Assembly (NCBI RefSeq): GCF_047308265.1
Contig: NZ_JBKQWY010000003.1
Location: 1-64,000, forward strand
Direction: 5' to 3'
From: Maricaulis sp047308265
Lineage (GTDB): Bacteria > Pseudomonadota > Alphaproteobacteria > Caulobacterales > Maricaulaceae
Length of the DNA stretch: 64,000 bases
This document shows, one piece after another, positions 51,221 through 59,360 of this stretch. Under the pieces are notes generated by a model. It ran no database searches. It was given only the letters and a program-made list of their open reading frames with translations, and was not told the DNA's origin. A program made the translations under genes and the position numbers. Numbering within the stretch: the stretch's first letter is position 1; each line of letters starts with the position of its first letter.

Positions 51221-52009
51221 TTAGCCCAGCAGGCGCCGAGTCGCGGCCGTGACATCATCCTGACGCATCAGGCTTTCGCCGACCAGCAGAGCTTCAGCTC
51301 CGGCATCCTTGAGGCGGGCGACGTCGGCGGGAGTGAAAATACCGCTCTCCGCGACTAGAAGGCGATCTTCCGGAACGCGTGGCGCCAGGTTTTCGAAGGT
51401 CTGCAGGCTTGTTTCGAACGTGCGCAGATTACGGTTGTTAATGCCCACGAGCGGGGCATTGAGGGCAATGGCACGATCCAGCTCCGGACCGTCATGCACT
51501 TCAACCAGAACGTCCATACCCCATTTTTCAGCCTCATCGGTCAGGGTGCGGGCGCAGTCATCATTAATGGCGGCCAGGATGAGAAGAATGGCGTCCGCCC
51601 CCAGGGCCCGGGCCTCGGCGACCTGATAGATGTCATACATGAAATCCTTGCGCAGGGCGGGCAGGGCGACCGCATCACGTGCCATTGTCAGGAATTCATC
51701 GGCGCCTTGAAAACTGGGGCCGTCAGTGAGGACAGAGAGACATGTCGCACCCCCGGCCTCATAGGCCTTGGCCAGTTCCGGCGGATTGAAATCTTCGCGG
51801 ATCAATCCTTTAGACGGGCTGGCTTTCTTGATTTCGGCGATGAGCCCCATCTTGCCGTTTTTGGAAGAGTCGATCAGGGCCTGGCGGAAACCTCGCACGG
51901 GCGCAACATCGCGCGCGGCCGCGGCGACGTCATCATAACTGCGGCGCGCCTTGCAGGCGGCAATATGGTCCAGCTTGTACGCACCGATACGGGTCAGGGT
52001 GTCGGACAT
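51221..52009 (-). CDS. trpC: Indole-3-glycerol phosphate synthase
   Basis: TrpC (262 aa), a TIM-barrel enzyme closing the indole ring in tryptophan synthesis. Family blocks are LIAEIKKASPSKGLIREDF (with the catalytic Lys), LSVLTDGPSFQGA, LRKDFMYDIYQVAEARALGADAILLI and VGINNRNLRTFE. It is not fused to TrpF, unlike in E. coli. It is the last gene of trpG-trpD-trpC, 15 bp after trpD. Confidence 0.96.
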   Translation of the reverse strand: MSDTLTRIGAYKLDHIAACKARRSYDDVAAAARDVAPVRGFRQALIDSSKNGKMGLIAEIKKASPSKGLIREDFNPPELAKAYEAGGATCLSVLTDGPSFQGADEFLTMARDAVALPALRKDFMYDIYQVAEARALGADAILLILAAINDDCARTLTDEAEKWGMDVLVEVHDGPELDRAIALNAPLVGINNRNLRTFETSLQTFENLAPRVPEDRLLVAESGIFTPADVARLKDAGAEALLVGESLMRQDDVTAATRRLLG

Positions 52010-52024
52010 GGTATTCTCCCGGTC

Positions 52025-53038
52025 TCAGGCGTTGGAAATGGCGATCATCTGATCGAGGACAGTGCGGGCGCCGCCGCTGTCGATGGCGGTTGTGGCTCCC
52101 TCAATCCCGGCCGCGAGGTCCTCGGCGAGACCACCCAGATACAGGGCTGCACCCGCATTGAGGCGAACAATATCGCGATAGGCGGAGTGTTCGCCGTCCA
52201 GCAAGCGGCGGATGGCGGCCGCATTGTAGTCAGCATCACCGCCCTTCAGGTCCGCTTCCTCGACCAGCGAAATCCCGAACTGGCCCGGATCAATGATGTA
52301 TTCGCGAATTTCACCTGACTTGAGTTCCACCACATCTGTCTGGGTCGTGGTGGTGATCTCGTCCATTCCGTCCTGGCCGCACACGACAAGGGCGTGTTCA
52401 CATCCCAGCGCCTCCAGGGCCCGGGCCATGGGAACGAGCCAGCGCTTGTGATAGACGCCCAGCAATTGACGTCGGGTTCCGGCCGGATTGGACAGCGGAC
52501 CGAGAAGGTTGAACACGGTGCGCACGCCGAGCGTCTTGCGCGCTTCTCCGACGTGACGGACGGCGGAATGATGGGCGGGTGCGAACAGGAATCCGGCTCC
52601 CGCTTCCTCGAGCGAACGTTGCACGAGGTCGGGACCGGCATCGAGATTGACCCCCAGACTGGCCAGAACATCGGACGAGCCCGATTTTGACGAGGCCGCC
52701 CGGTTGCCATGTTTGGCGACCTTGGCGCCACCGCCTGCCGCAACGATCGCAGCTGCGGTCGAGATGTTATACGCCCCTTTGCCATCCCCGCCGGTTCCGC
52801 AGGTGTCAATGGCGTTTTCGGGTGCCGTGATCGATGTCATGCGGCTGCGCATGACGCGCGCTCCGGCTGCAATATCTTCCGGTTGTTCACCCTGGGCGGC
52901 GAGCCCCATAAGGAAGCCAGAGATCTGGATGTTACTAGCGGCGCCATCCATCAGCTCGCCAAAGGCGGCCTCGATATCGGTGGCGGCCGGGCGTTCGGCA
53001 CGGGAAAAGGCCTGCAGGCAGGCATTCAATGCGGACAT
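52025..53038 (-). CDS. trpD: Anthranilate phosphoribosyltransferase
   Basis: TrpD (337 aa) transfers phosphoribose from PRPP to anthranilate. Motifs: the PRPP loop DTCGTGGDGKGAYNISTAAAIV, VAKHGNRAASSKSGSSDVLASLGV, and FLFAPAHHSAVRHVGEARKTLGVRTVFNLLGPLSNP. It is a separate protein, not fused to TrpG. It lies between trpG (17 bp) and trpC (15 bp). Confidence 0.97.
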   Translation of the reverse strand: MSALNACLQAFSRAERPAATDIEAAFGELMDGAASNIQISGFLMGLAAQGEQPEDIAAGARVMRSRMTSITAPENAIDTCGTGGDGKGAYNISTAAAIVAAGGGAKVAKHGNRAASSKSGSSDVLASLGVNLDAGPDLVQRSLEEAGAGFLFAPAHHSAVRHVGEARKTLGVRTVFNLLGPLSNPAGTRRQLLGVYHKRWLVPMARALEALGCEHALVVCGQDGMDEITTTTQTDVVELKSGEIREYIIDPGQFGISLVEEADLKGGDADYNAAAIRRLLDGEHSAYRDIVRLNAGAALYLGGLAEDLAAGIEGATTAIDSGGARTVLDQMIAISNA

Positions 53039-53055
53039 GACGATCTCCGGAAGGC

Positions 53056-53646
53056 TCAGGCGGCCGCTTGCGTGTCGAGACCCGTAAGGGCGAGGAAATT
53101 CGCCAGCAGGGCATGACCATGTTCAGACGCGATCGATTCGGGGTGGAATTGAACGCCGTGAATGGGGCGATGGGCATGGGACAGGCCCATGATCTCGCCA
53201 TCCTCTGTCCAGGCGGTCACCGTGAGGTCTTCGGGCAAATCCTCCCGACGAACCGACAGGCTGTGATAGCGCGTCGCTGTAAACGGCGAGGGCAGGCCGG
53301 AAAACACGCCCGTTCCGGTGTGCTCAATCGGGCTGGTTTTGCCGTGCATGATGTCCTTGGCCTGGATCACGGTTCCGCCGAACACCTGACCAATGGACTG
53401 ATGTCCCAGACACACACCCAGAATGGGCATGTCCTCGGGCGCAGATCGGAGAAGGTCCAGACAGATGCCGGCGCGATCCGGGTCACACGGTCCGGGGGAC
53501 AGCAGAATGCCGGAAGGGTTCATTCGCCAGACCTCGTCGACAGTCAGCGCATCATTGCGCACCACACGTGTATCGGCGCCCAACTCCTGGACGTAATGCA
53601 CGAGATTGAAGGTGAAACTGTCGTAGTTATCGATGATCAGCAGCAT
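53056..53646 (-). CDS. trpG: Anthranilate synthase component II (glutamine amidotransferase)
   Basis: TrpG (196 aa) is the class I glutamine amidotransferase that supplies ammonia to TrpE. The nucleophile is C79 in ILGVCLGHQSIGQ. The His-Glu pair lies in GVQFHPESIASEHG. The N-terminal block MLLIIDNYDSFTFNLVHYVQELG is typical. Some alphaproteobacteria use the same subunit for PabB. It heads the trpGDC unit and is separated from trpE by an oppositely oriented deacetylase gene. Confidence 0.96.
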   Translation of the reverse strand: MLLIIDNYDSFTFNLVHYVQELGADTRVVRNDALTVDEVWRMNPSGILLSPGPCDPDRAGICLDLLRSAPEDMPILGVCLGHQSIGQVFGGTVIQAKDIMHGKTSPIEHTGTGVFSGLPSPFTATRYHSLSVRREDLPEDLTVTAWTEDGEIMGLSHAHRPIHGVQFHPESIASEHGHALLANFLALTGLDTQAAA

Positions 53647-53718
53647 GAGCTCCTCCGTATGGCGGGAAAATAGACTGTTGATAGGCCGGAGCCAATGCGG
53701 TTCGCGCAGGCGGAATCA

Positions 53719-53739
53719 GGGTTTAACGCGTGTTAACCC
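53719..53739 (+). promoter_or_regulatory. CtrA-like TTAAC repeat in the trpG/deacetylase gap
   Basis: The sequence TTAAC-GCGTG-TTAAC (53723-53737) sits inside an imperfect inverted repeat GGGTTTAAC/GTTAACCC. Direct TTAA repeats 6-7 bp apart are the form bound by the cell-cycle regulator CtrA in Caulobacter. Here the spacing is 6. A GANTC (GAATC, 53713-53717), the CcrM methylation site, adjoins it. The site is 21 bp before the deacetylase start and 73 bp from the divergent trpG start. Confidence 0.35.
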
Positions 53740-53759
53740 TTTCAGAGCCTCCTGTGAGC

Positions 53760-54896
53760 ATGAACACTGATCGACCTTCGCTGATTCGCGGACCGCATCC
53801 GGTCGTCACGGCCCTGTCTGGAGCGGCCGGAGCGCTAGTGTTTATGGTCGGAGCGATCATGATGTCGGCCTCTGCTGAACCGTCAAACGCTGCGTCGAGC
53901 CATGACGTGTCCGGACCACCTCAGGACCCATCGAACATGATTCTGACAGCGAACATGTCGGAACCGGCAAGTGCCGACCACGTATCGGATCTTGATCTTG
54001 CACGCGCACAAGGTCTGGTCGATCGGGCGGTTTCGCAACGCGAAAGCGTGTCCGGTTTGGCGTATGTGGAAGATATTGGGCCCGCGCCCGAAAGTCGGGC
54101 CATTACCGCCCGGGCAGGGGATGGGCGTGCCGAGCGCGAAGCTCAGCTCGTCTCCGGCTCATCGAACCAAGCCTTCACAGCCACATCCTCTGGCGCACCG
54201 CGCCTGGTCATTGTGCTGGACGATATCGGGCTGGATCGGACCCGCGCCGAGCGCGCAATCGCGCTGGATGCGCCGGTGACCTTGGCTGTTCTACCCTATG
54301 CGACCGCAGCACCGGAGATCGCCGAGATGGCACGTGAGGCGGGTCAGGATGTCATCATCCACATGCCGATGGAGCCTTTGGGTCTGGAAGATCCCGGTCC
54401 TCACGCGCTGCGCCTCGGACTCAGTGCAGAGGAGTTATCGGCGCGGGTGCAATGGGCCATCCAGCGTGTGCCCGGGGCGTCCGGTCTCAATAATCATATG
54501 GGCAGCCGGTTCACACGCGATGCCGGTGCGCTGCGCCGGGCATTACTGCCTCTGGTCAATCATGACATGTATTTTCTCGACAGCGTGACGATTGCCGACA
54601 GTCGGGCCGGTGCCGTGGCCGACGGGCTGGGCCTGCCTGTGCTGCGCCGCCATGTCTTCCTAGATAATGTCCAGACGGAAACGGCTATTCGCGAGCGACT
54701 GGATGATGCCGAAGCTCTGGCGCGTCGTGACGGGCTGGCGGTCATGATCGGCCATCCACACACGGTGACGTTGGACGTACTCGAAACCTGGATCGACGAG
54801 GCCCGTGAACGCGGTTTCGAGTTTGTGACGGCCCGCACAGCTGTGGATACGCCCGACCCTGAGCCGAGCTGGCTGAACGCGGCCCTGGCCGAGTAA
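53760..54896 (+). CDS. Divergent polysaccharide deacetylase family protein
   Basis: A 378-aa envelope protein of the divergent polysaccharide deacetylase (YibQ-like) family, which may trim peptidoglycan or periplasmic glycans. A single N-terminal hydrophobic helix (VTALSGAAGALVFMVGAIMMSASA) anchors or exports it, and an Ala/Ser/Pro-rich low-complexity linker to about residue 145 follows. The catalytic-type domain begins LVIVLDDIGLDRTRAERAI and contains VIIHMPMEPL, GLNNHMGSRFTRD and VMIGHPHTVTLD, the family's metal-site blocks. ATG 53760 is preferred to a GTG at 53730. It converges on trpE (6 bp between stops) and separates trpE from trpG. Confidence 0.87.
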   Translation: MNTDRPSLIRGPHPVVTALSGAAGALVFMVGAIMMSASAEPSNAASSHDVSGPPQDPSNMILTANMSEPASADHVSDLDLARAQGLVDRAVSQRESVSGLAYVEDIGPAPESRAITARAGDGRAEREAQLVSGSSNQAFTATSSGAPRLVIVLDDIGLDRTRAERAIALDAPVTLAVLPYATAAPEIAEMAREAGQDVIIHMPMEPLGLEDPGPHALRLGLSAEELSARVQWAIQRVPGASGLNNHMGSRFTRDAGALRRALLPLVNHDMYFLDSVTIADSRAGAVADGLGLPVLRRHVFLDNVQTETAIRERLDDAEALARRDGLAVMIGHPHTVTLDVLETWIDEARERGFEFVTARTAVDTPDPEPSWLNAALAE

Positions 54897-54902
54897 ACCG
54901 CC

Positions 54903-56396
54903 CTAGCGCTCACCACCCAGCGAGACATCGGCGGCACGAAAGAGGGCTGCGGCCTTGTTGACGCATTCATCGTGTTCCGCGACTGGATCGCTATCGAGCA
55001 CCACGCCGGCGCCGGCCTGGACGTTCATTTTTCCGTCCTTGATCACCGCAGTGCGCAACGCGATACAGGTGTCCATACCGCCATCGGCAGAGAAATAGCC
55101 CACACACCCCGCATAGATGCCGCGACGATGCGGTTCCAGCTCGTCAATAATCTCCATCGCGCGTACTTTGGGTGCGCCGGAGACTGTACCGGCCGGGAAA
55201 CCGGCAAACAGGGCAGAGACCGCATCCTCGTCCTCGGCCAGATCGCCTTCGACATTGGACACGATATGCATCACATGGCTGTAGCGCTCGACGATCTCGC
55301 GCTGCGTAATGCGAACGGAGCCCGGTGCCGCAACACGACCCACATCATTGCGGCCCAGATCGAGCAGCATGAGGTGTTCGGAGCGCTCCTTGGGATCGGC
55401 CAGAAGATCGGCTTCAAGGGCATCATCCTCGGCGGGTGTTGCGCCGCGCTTGCGCGTGCCGGCGATGGGGCGAACTGTCACCACATCATCGCGAAGCCTG
55501 ACCAGGATTTCCGGGCTGGATCCTGCAATGGCAAACCCGTCGAGACGGAAGAAAAACAGGAAAGGCGAGGGGTTTAACCGGCGCAGGGTGCGATAGAGAT
55601 GAAAGGGATCTGCCGGATAATCGGCCGTAAATCGCTGGCTGGGCACGACTTGGAAAGCATCGCCCGCCCGGATGTAATCGCGGGCCGCATTCACCGCCTC
55701 GCCATAGTTTTCCGGCGTACGATTGGAACGAATCTCACCCAGCCCGCCATTGGCCGGGCCGATATCGGCCAGTTCGCCGTCCAGCGCCGCCAGCGCCGCT
55801 TCGATACGGGCCACGGCCGCCTTGTAGGCGGTTTCCGTATCCTCACCCCCCGGGCGGACCGGTGCGAAGATCTGGATCTCCTGTTTCAGGGCATCGAACA
55901 CCACCATCGTGCGAGGACGCATGAGATAGGCTTCGGGAACATCCTGAGGGTCTGCTGCAGCCCCGTCCGGCAGGCGTTCGAGGTAACGCACCATGTCATA
56001 GCCCAGATATCCAAACAGGCCAGACGCGATAGAGGGTGCGCCTTCGGGAAGAGGGCAGCGGGCATCCGCGATGACGTCGCGCAAGGCCTGCATCGGGTCG
56101 GTGGACACAGGCGTGAAGGTCCGTTGGGCGACGGCGTCCGGTCCGCGCGCTTCACGAACTTCGCCGTCGCGGCATTGCCAGATCAGATCGGGATCAAGCC
56201 CCACGGCCGAATAACGTCCGCGCCAGGCTCCACCTTCTACGGATTCCAGGAGGAAAGTATGGGAATCTAGCCCACCCAGTTTGAGATAGGCTGCGACCGG
56301 GGTGAGAAGATCGTCCGCACGAACGGCCGTCAGTATAACCGTTTCACCCGCGTTCAGCTGGGTGCGGGCGTCCTCAAAGCTTGGCGAAACCTTCAT
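54903..56396 (-). CDS. trpE: Anthranilate synthase component I
   Basis: TrpE (497 aa) makes anthranilate from chorismate and ammonia, the first step to tryptophan. The N-terminal feedback site is LLESVEGGAWRGRYSAVG. Chorismate-binding core blocks are AGDAFQVVPSQRF, RPIAGTRKRGATPAEDDALEADLL, LLDLGRNDVGRVA and GTVSGAPKVRAMEIIDELEP. ATG 56396 overlaps the ppiD stop as TGATG, so translation is coupled to ppiD. A GTG one codon upstream is also possible. It is split from trpGDC by a forward-strand gene. Confidence 0.96.
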   Translation of the reverse strand: MKVSPSFEDARTQLNAGETVILTAVRADDLLTPVAAYLKLGGLDSHTFLLESVEGGAWRGRYSAVGLDPDLIWQCRDGEVREARGPDAVAQRTFTPVSTDPMQALRDVIADARCPLPEGAPSIASGLFGYLGYDMVRYLERLPDGAAADPQDVPEAYLMRPRTMVVFDALKQEIQIFAPVRPGGEDTETAYKAAVARIEAALAALDGELADIGPANGGLGEIRSNRTPENYGEAVNAARDYIRAGDAFQVVPSQRFTADYPADPFHLYRTLRRLNPSPFLFFFRLDGFAIAGSSPEILVRLRDDVVTVRPIAGTRKRGATPAEDDALEADLLADPKERSEHLMLLDLGRNDVGRVAAPGSVRITQREIVERYSHVMHIVSNVEGDLAEDEDAVSALFAGFPAGTVSGAPKVRAMEIIDELEPHRRGIYAGCVGYFSADGGMDTCIALRTAVIKDGKMNVQAGAGVVLDSDPVAEHDECVNKAAALFRAADVSLGGER

Positions 56397-58348
56397 CACT
56401 GAAGGCTCGGTTGAGCTTCACCCAGAGCGGTGGCGCGCAGTTCCGCATCAATATTGATCGGGCCATACTCCTCCAGCAGGGCGGATTGAAGCTGTTCGGC
56501 CAGATCATTGATCAGCATTTGCTCGAGGGTTTGGGCCATGGCGACGCGTTGGTCGACGGGCTGGGCCGTTGGATCTACGACGATGATCTCATCCACGGTC
56601 AGAAGAATCTGAGACACCCCGTCATCGGCCTGTGTTTCCGTCCACTCTCCTGGTGCGAGGCCGAAACCCGTTTGCACGGCTTGACGGCCAAACAGACCGG
56701 CTGTCTCGGTACGGGTGAGGAAGGCCAGCTCGACACGGCCACCACTACTCGCGGCCACGAGCTCAAGATCTTCTCCAGCTTCGACACGGGCGCGCGCATC
56801 AGCGAGCCGTTGGGTCAAAAGCGTATTCACCTGCTCGCGGCGCCACTCATCTTCTGCGACCTCGCGGACCTCGTCCAGCTCGCGTGGACGGGACGCGATG
56901 ACCTCGTCAACACGCAGTGCGAAGAAGGATCCATTGCCGTATTCCAGGCTCTCGGTTGCAAAGCCGGGGATCTGTTCAAACAGCGTGCTCAGCACTTCCT
57001 GCGGCAGGCCCTCGGGTTGGCCCAACCGGTTGTAGTGGGCTGTCCACTGATCATTCTGATCCACGCCCAGAGGATCGACTGGTGGGAAGACCTCGACAAA
57101 CATGCCCGCCTCAAAAGCGGCTTCTTCCAGGCTCATGCCTTGGGCCCGGGCATTTTCATACTCTGACCAAGCGGAGTACATGGCATTTTGCGCATCCTGT
57201 TCCGCCAGTTGGGTCCGTAGCTCGTCTTCCCGCTCCTCGAAGCTCGGCGTGCTGGGCTCTACAGCGGCCGTGATACGGATGACCTGCCAGCCTCCGAAAC
57301 TCCCTTCGACGACCAAAATCTCGTCGGCAGGCGCTGCAAAGACGGCCTCCGCAATGACCTCATCAGGGATCTGGTAGGCTTGGACTTCGGATTGCTCCAG
57401 TGGCAAGCCGAGTGAAGCCTCCGCTGCCAGGTCGGTCAGGGTCTCACCGGCGTCAGCTCGGGCGGCCAAGGCACGGGCTTCGGCTTCATCTGTCGCTGTG
57501 ACCTGTTCGAAGCTGCGCGTGGCCGGTGTACCAATGGCTCCGCTTTCGACTTCATAATCATAGGTGTCGCGCAGTAGGGATTCATCGATCTCGATATCCA
57601 GGGCGAAATTGGCAGGATCGAAGCGAACCAGAGTGAACGCCCGGTATTCTGGAGCGGTGTAGCGCGGACGACCGAACGGATCACGCGCCAAAGGCGAGTT
57701 CGCAATCAGCGTTTGCAGGTCTTCATCGCTCGGGTCAGCCAGGCTGTCGGCGGCATCCGGGGACAGAATGAGTCCACGCAGGGCCCGCCGCTCGTTTTCG
57801 AACCGGTAATTGATTTCGTTGAAAACGGCCGGTGTCTCGATACCCCCGAGCATTGTGACGATCAGTTGATTGCGTGTCAGCTCTTCACGCAGACCGGCTT
57901 CAAACCGTTGCGGCGTGATCCGCGAAACCGCCAGGGTTTGACGATAGCTGTCGGCGTCAAATCGACCGGTGACTGGGTTCTCAAAGCCCGGCATGCTGCG
58001 GATAACGGCGTTGAGTTCGTCATCGGAGACGGTCAGTCCCATCTCATTGGCCTTGGCCTGGAGTGCCGCTTGGACAATCAGACGATCGAGCACCTGGTCT
58101 CCCAGACCGATTTCCTGAGCCTGTCGGCGCGTGAAGCCGGGTTGTTCTGCCATCAGCCGGCGAACTTCGTTTTCATAGGCTTCGTTCAGATCGCGCACGG
58201 AGACATCTTCTGTTCCCACCAGGGCAACGGCCGGTGTGCGTGTTGCGAAGATATCGCTGACCCCCCAAAGCGCAAAACTCGCAACCAGAAGGCCAATCAG
58301 CACAATGGCGAACGGAGATTTGGAGAAGGAGCGGACTTGAGTGAGCAT
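56396..58348 (-). CDS. ppiD: PpiD/SurA-type peptidylprolyl isomerase
   Basis: A 650-aa periplasmic folding factor anchored by one N-terminal helix (SPFAIVLIGLLVASFALWGVSDIF, residues about 11-34), like PpiD, which sits near the Sec translocon. A SurA_N-type chaperone domain follows (VSVRDLNEAYENEVRRLMAEQPGF). A parvulin-like PPIase region lies in the middle (SFEQVTATDEAEARALAARADAGETLTDLA), and a long charged C-terminal part completes it. ATG 58348 is chosen: the frame is open to 58663, but the extra 105 residues overlap tpiA antisense and look non-coding. It is followed directly by trpE. Confidence 0.9.
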   Translation of the reverse strand: MLTQVRSFSKSPFAIVLIGLLVASFALWGVSDIFATRTPAVALVGTEDVSVRDLNEAYENEVRRLMAEQPGFTRRQAQEIGLGDQVLDRLIVQAALQAKANEMGLTVSDDELNAVIRSMPGFENPVTGRFDADSYRQTLAVSRITPQRFEAGLREELTRNQLIVTMLGGIETPAVFNEINYRFENERRALRGLILSPDAADSLADPSDEDLQTLIANSPLARDPFGRPRYTAPEYRAFTLVRFDPANFALDIEIDESLLRDTYDYEVESGAIGTPATRSFEQVTATDEAEARALAARADAGETLTDLAAEASLGLPLEQSEVQAYQIPDEVIAEAVFAAPADEILVVEGSFGGWQVIRITAAVEPSTPSFEEREDELRTQLAEQDAQNAMYSAWSEYENARAQGMSLEEAAFEAGMFVEVFPPVDPLGVDQNDQWTAHYNRLGQPEGLPQEVLSTLFEQIPGFATESLEYGNGSFFALRVDEVIASRPRELDEVREVAEDEWRREQVNTLLTQRLADARARVEAGEDLELVAASSGGRVELAFLTRTETAGLFGRQAVQTGFGLAPGEWTETQADDGVSQILLTVDEIIVVDPTAQPVDQRVAMAQTLEQMLINDLAEQLQSALLEEYGPINIDAELRATALGEAQPSLQ

Positions 58349-58377
58349 GAAACCTGACCCGTAACTATTCAGCGCGG

Positions 58378-58406
58378 AAACTAGCTGCGTGCCCCCATGC
58401 CTGCAA
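58378..58406 (-). promoter_or_regulatory. Candidate ppiD-trpE promoter
   Basis: On the reverse strand, TTGCAG (58406-58401) and TAGTTT (58383-58378) are 17 bp apart; the -10 context reads GCTAGTTT. It lies 30 bp before the ppiD ATG, in the 191-bp gap divergent from tpiA. This would be the promoter for ppiD and, by coupling, trpE. Confidence 0.4.
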
Positions 58407-58539
58407 GGACGCAGGGCGGTATGTGCTGAGAATCGAACGGGTGCTCCATTGGGAGCGCTACCATGCATTCTTCGTTGCGGCGGGTGTCCGAGCGTGATTA
58501 TTCCTCCATCCGGTGTGGAGATGGTCCAAGGGGGGTGTG

Positions 58540-59247
58540 ATGTCTCGACGGGTATTGATTGCCGGAAACTGGAAGATGAATGGCTCAAGCGCCGATCTGG
58601 ATTTCTTTCAGGCCCTGGAGTGTCGCACGGATGTAGACGTGCTCGTTTGCCTGCCGGCGACATTGATTGCCAAAGCCGCGACGCTGACTGCGCAAAGTGA
58701 AATCAAGATCGGGGGGCAAGACTGCCATGCCGCTCCCAAAGGCGCGCATACGGGCGATCTCAGCGCAGCCATGCTCGCAGATGTAGGCGCGCAATATGTG
58801 ATTACAGGGCATTCCGAACGTCGTGCTGATCACGGAGAAACCGATGATGGCGTGCGCGCCAAGTCTGAAGCGGCGCAGGCCGCCGGTCTTGTCCCGGTGA
58901 TCTGTGTGGGTGAGAGCCAGGATGATCGTGAAGCCGGTCGCCATATCGAGATCGTGACGGCTCAGCTGGCAGGGTCTTTGCCCGCCGAGGGCCCTTTCAT
59001 TATTGCGTATGAGCCGGTCTGGGCGATCGGGACAGGCCTAACCGCCCGCGCCGAGGACATCGCCGAGATGCACGCAGCGATTCGTGCCGCACTCCCGATC
59101 GGTGAGGCGGTTCAGATCCTGTATGGTGGTTCAGTAAAACCCAAGAATGCAGCAGAGATTCTGGCGCTTGAGGATGTCGATGGCGCGCTTGTTGGCGGGG
59201 CCAGCCTGGAGGCCGAGAGCTTCAACGCGATCATTGCATCTGCATAA
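58540..59247 (+). CDS. tpiA: Triosephosphate isomerase
   Basis: TPI (235 aa) interconverts dihydroxyacetone phosphate and glyceraldehyde 3-phosphate. Catalytic residues are K12 (AGNWKMNG), H91 (VITGHSERR) and E158 (IAYEPVWAIGTG), and the phosphate loop is ILYGGSVKPKNA. It is about 15 residues shorter than E. coli TPI, with no key block missing. ATG 58540 follows an AAGGGGGG stretch and gives the normal N-terminus. It is divergent from ppiD, a common alphaproteobacterial arrangement. Confidence 0.96.
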   Translation: MSRRVLIAGNWKMNGSSADLDFFQALECRTDVDVLVCLPATLIAKAATLTAQSEIKIGGQDCHAAPKGAHTGDLSAAMLADVGAQYVITGHSERRADHGETDDGVRAKSEAAQAAGLVPVICVGESQDDREAGRHIEIVTAQLAGSLPAEGPFIIAYEPVWAIGTGLTARAEDIAEMHAAIRAALPIGEAVQILYGGSVKPKNAAEILALEDVDGALVGGASLEAESFNAIIASA

Positions 59248-59360
59248 AACGCCAAGACTTCAAACAATTGCGGGCGAGATCGTAAAGGTATTGAAACCTA
59301 TTCTGTTGAATGTTGCGTCGGTTAGTTGAGTGTTCGTTCTCTGCCGGAGCAATCGCCCTT

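Noticed and set aside
58349..58663. N-terminal extension of ppiD by 105 codons
   Set aside because: It would run antisense into tpiA and place the membrane anchor far from the N-terminus. ATG 58348 gives the normal PpiD start.
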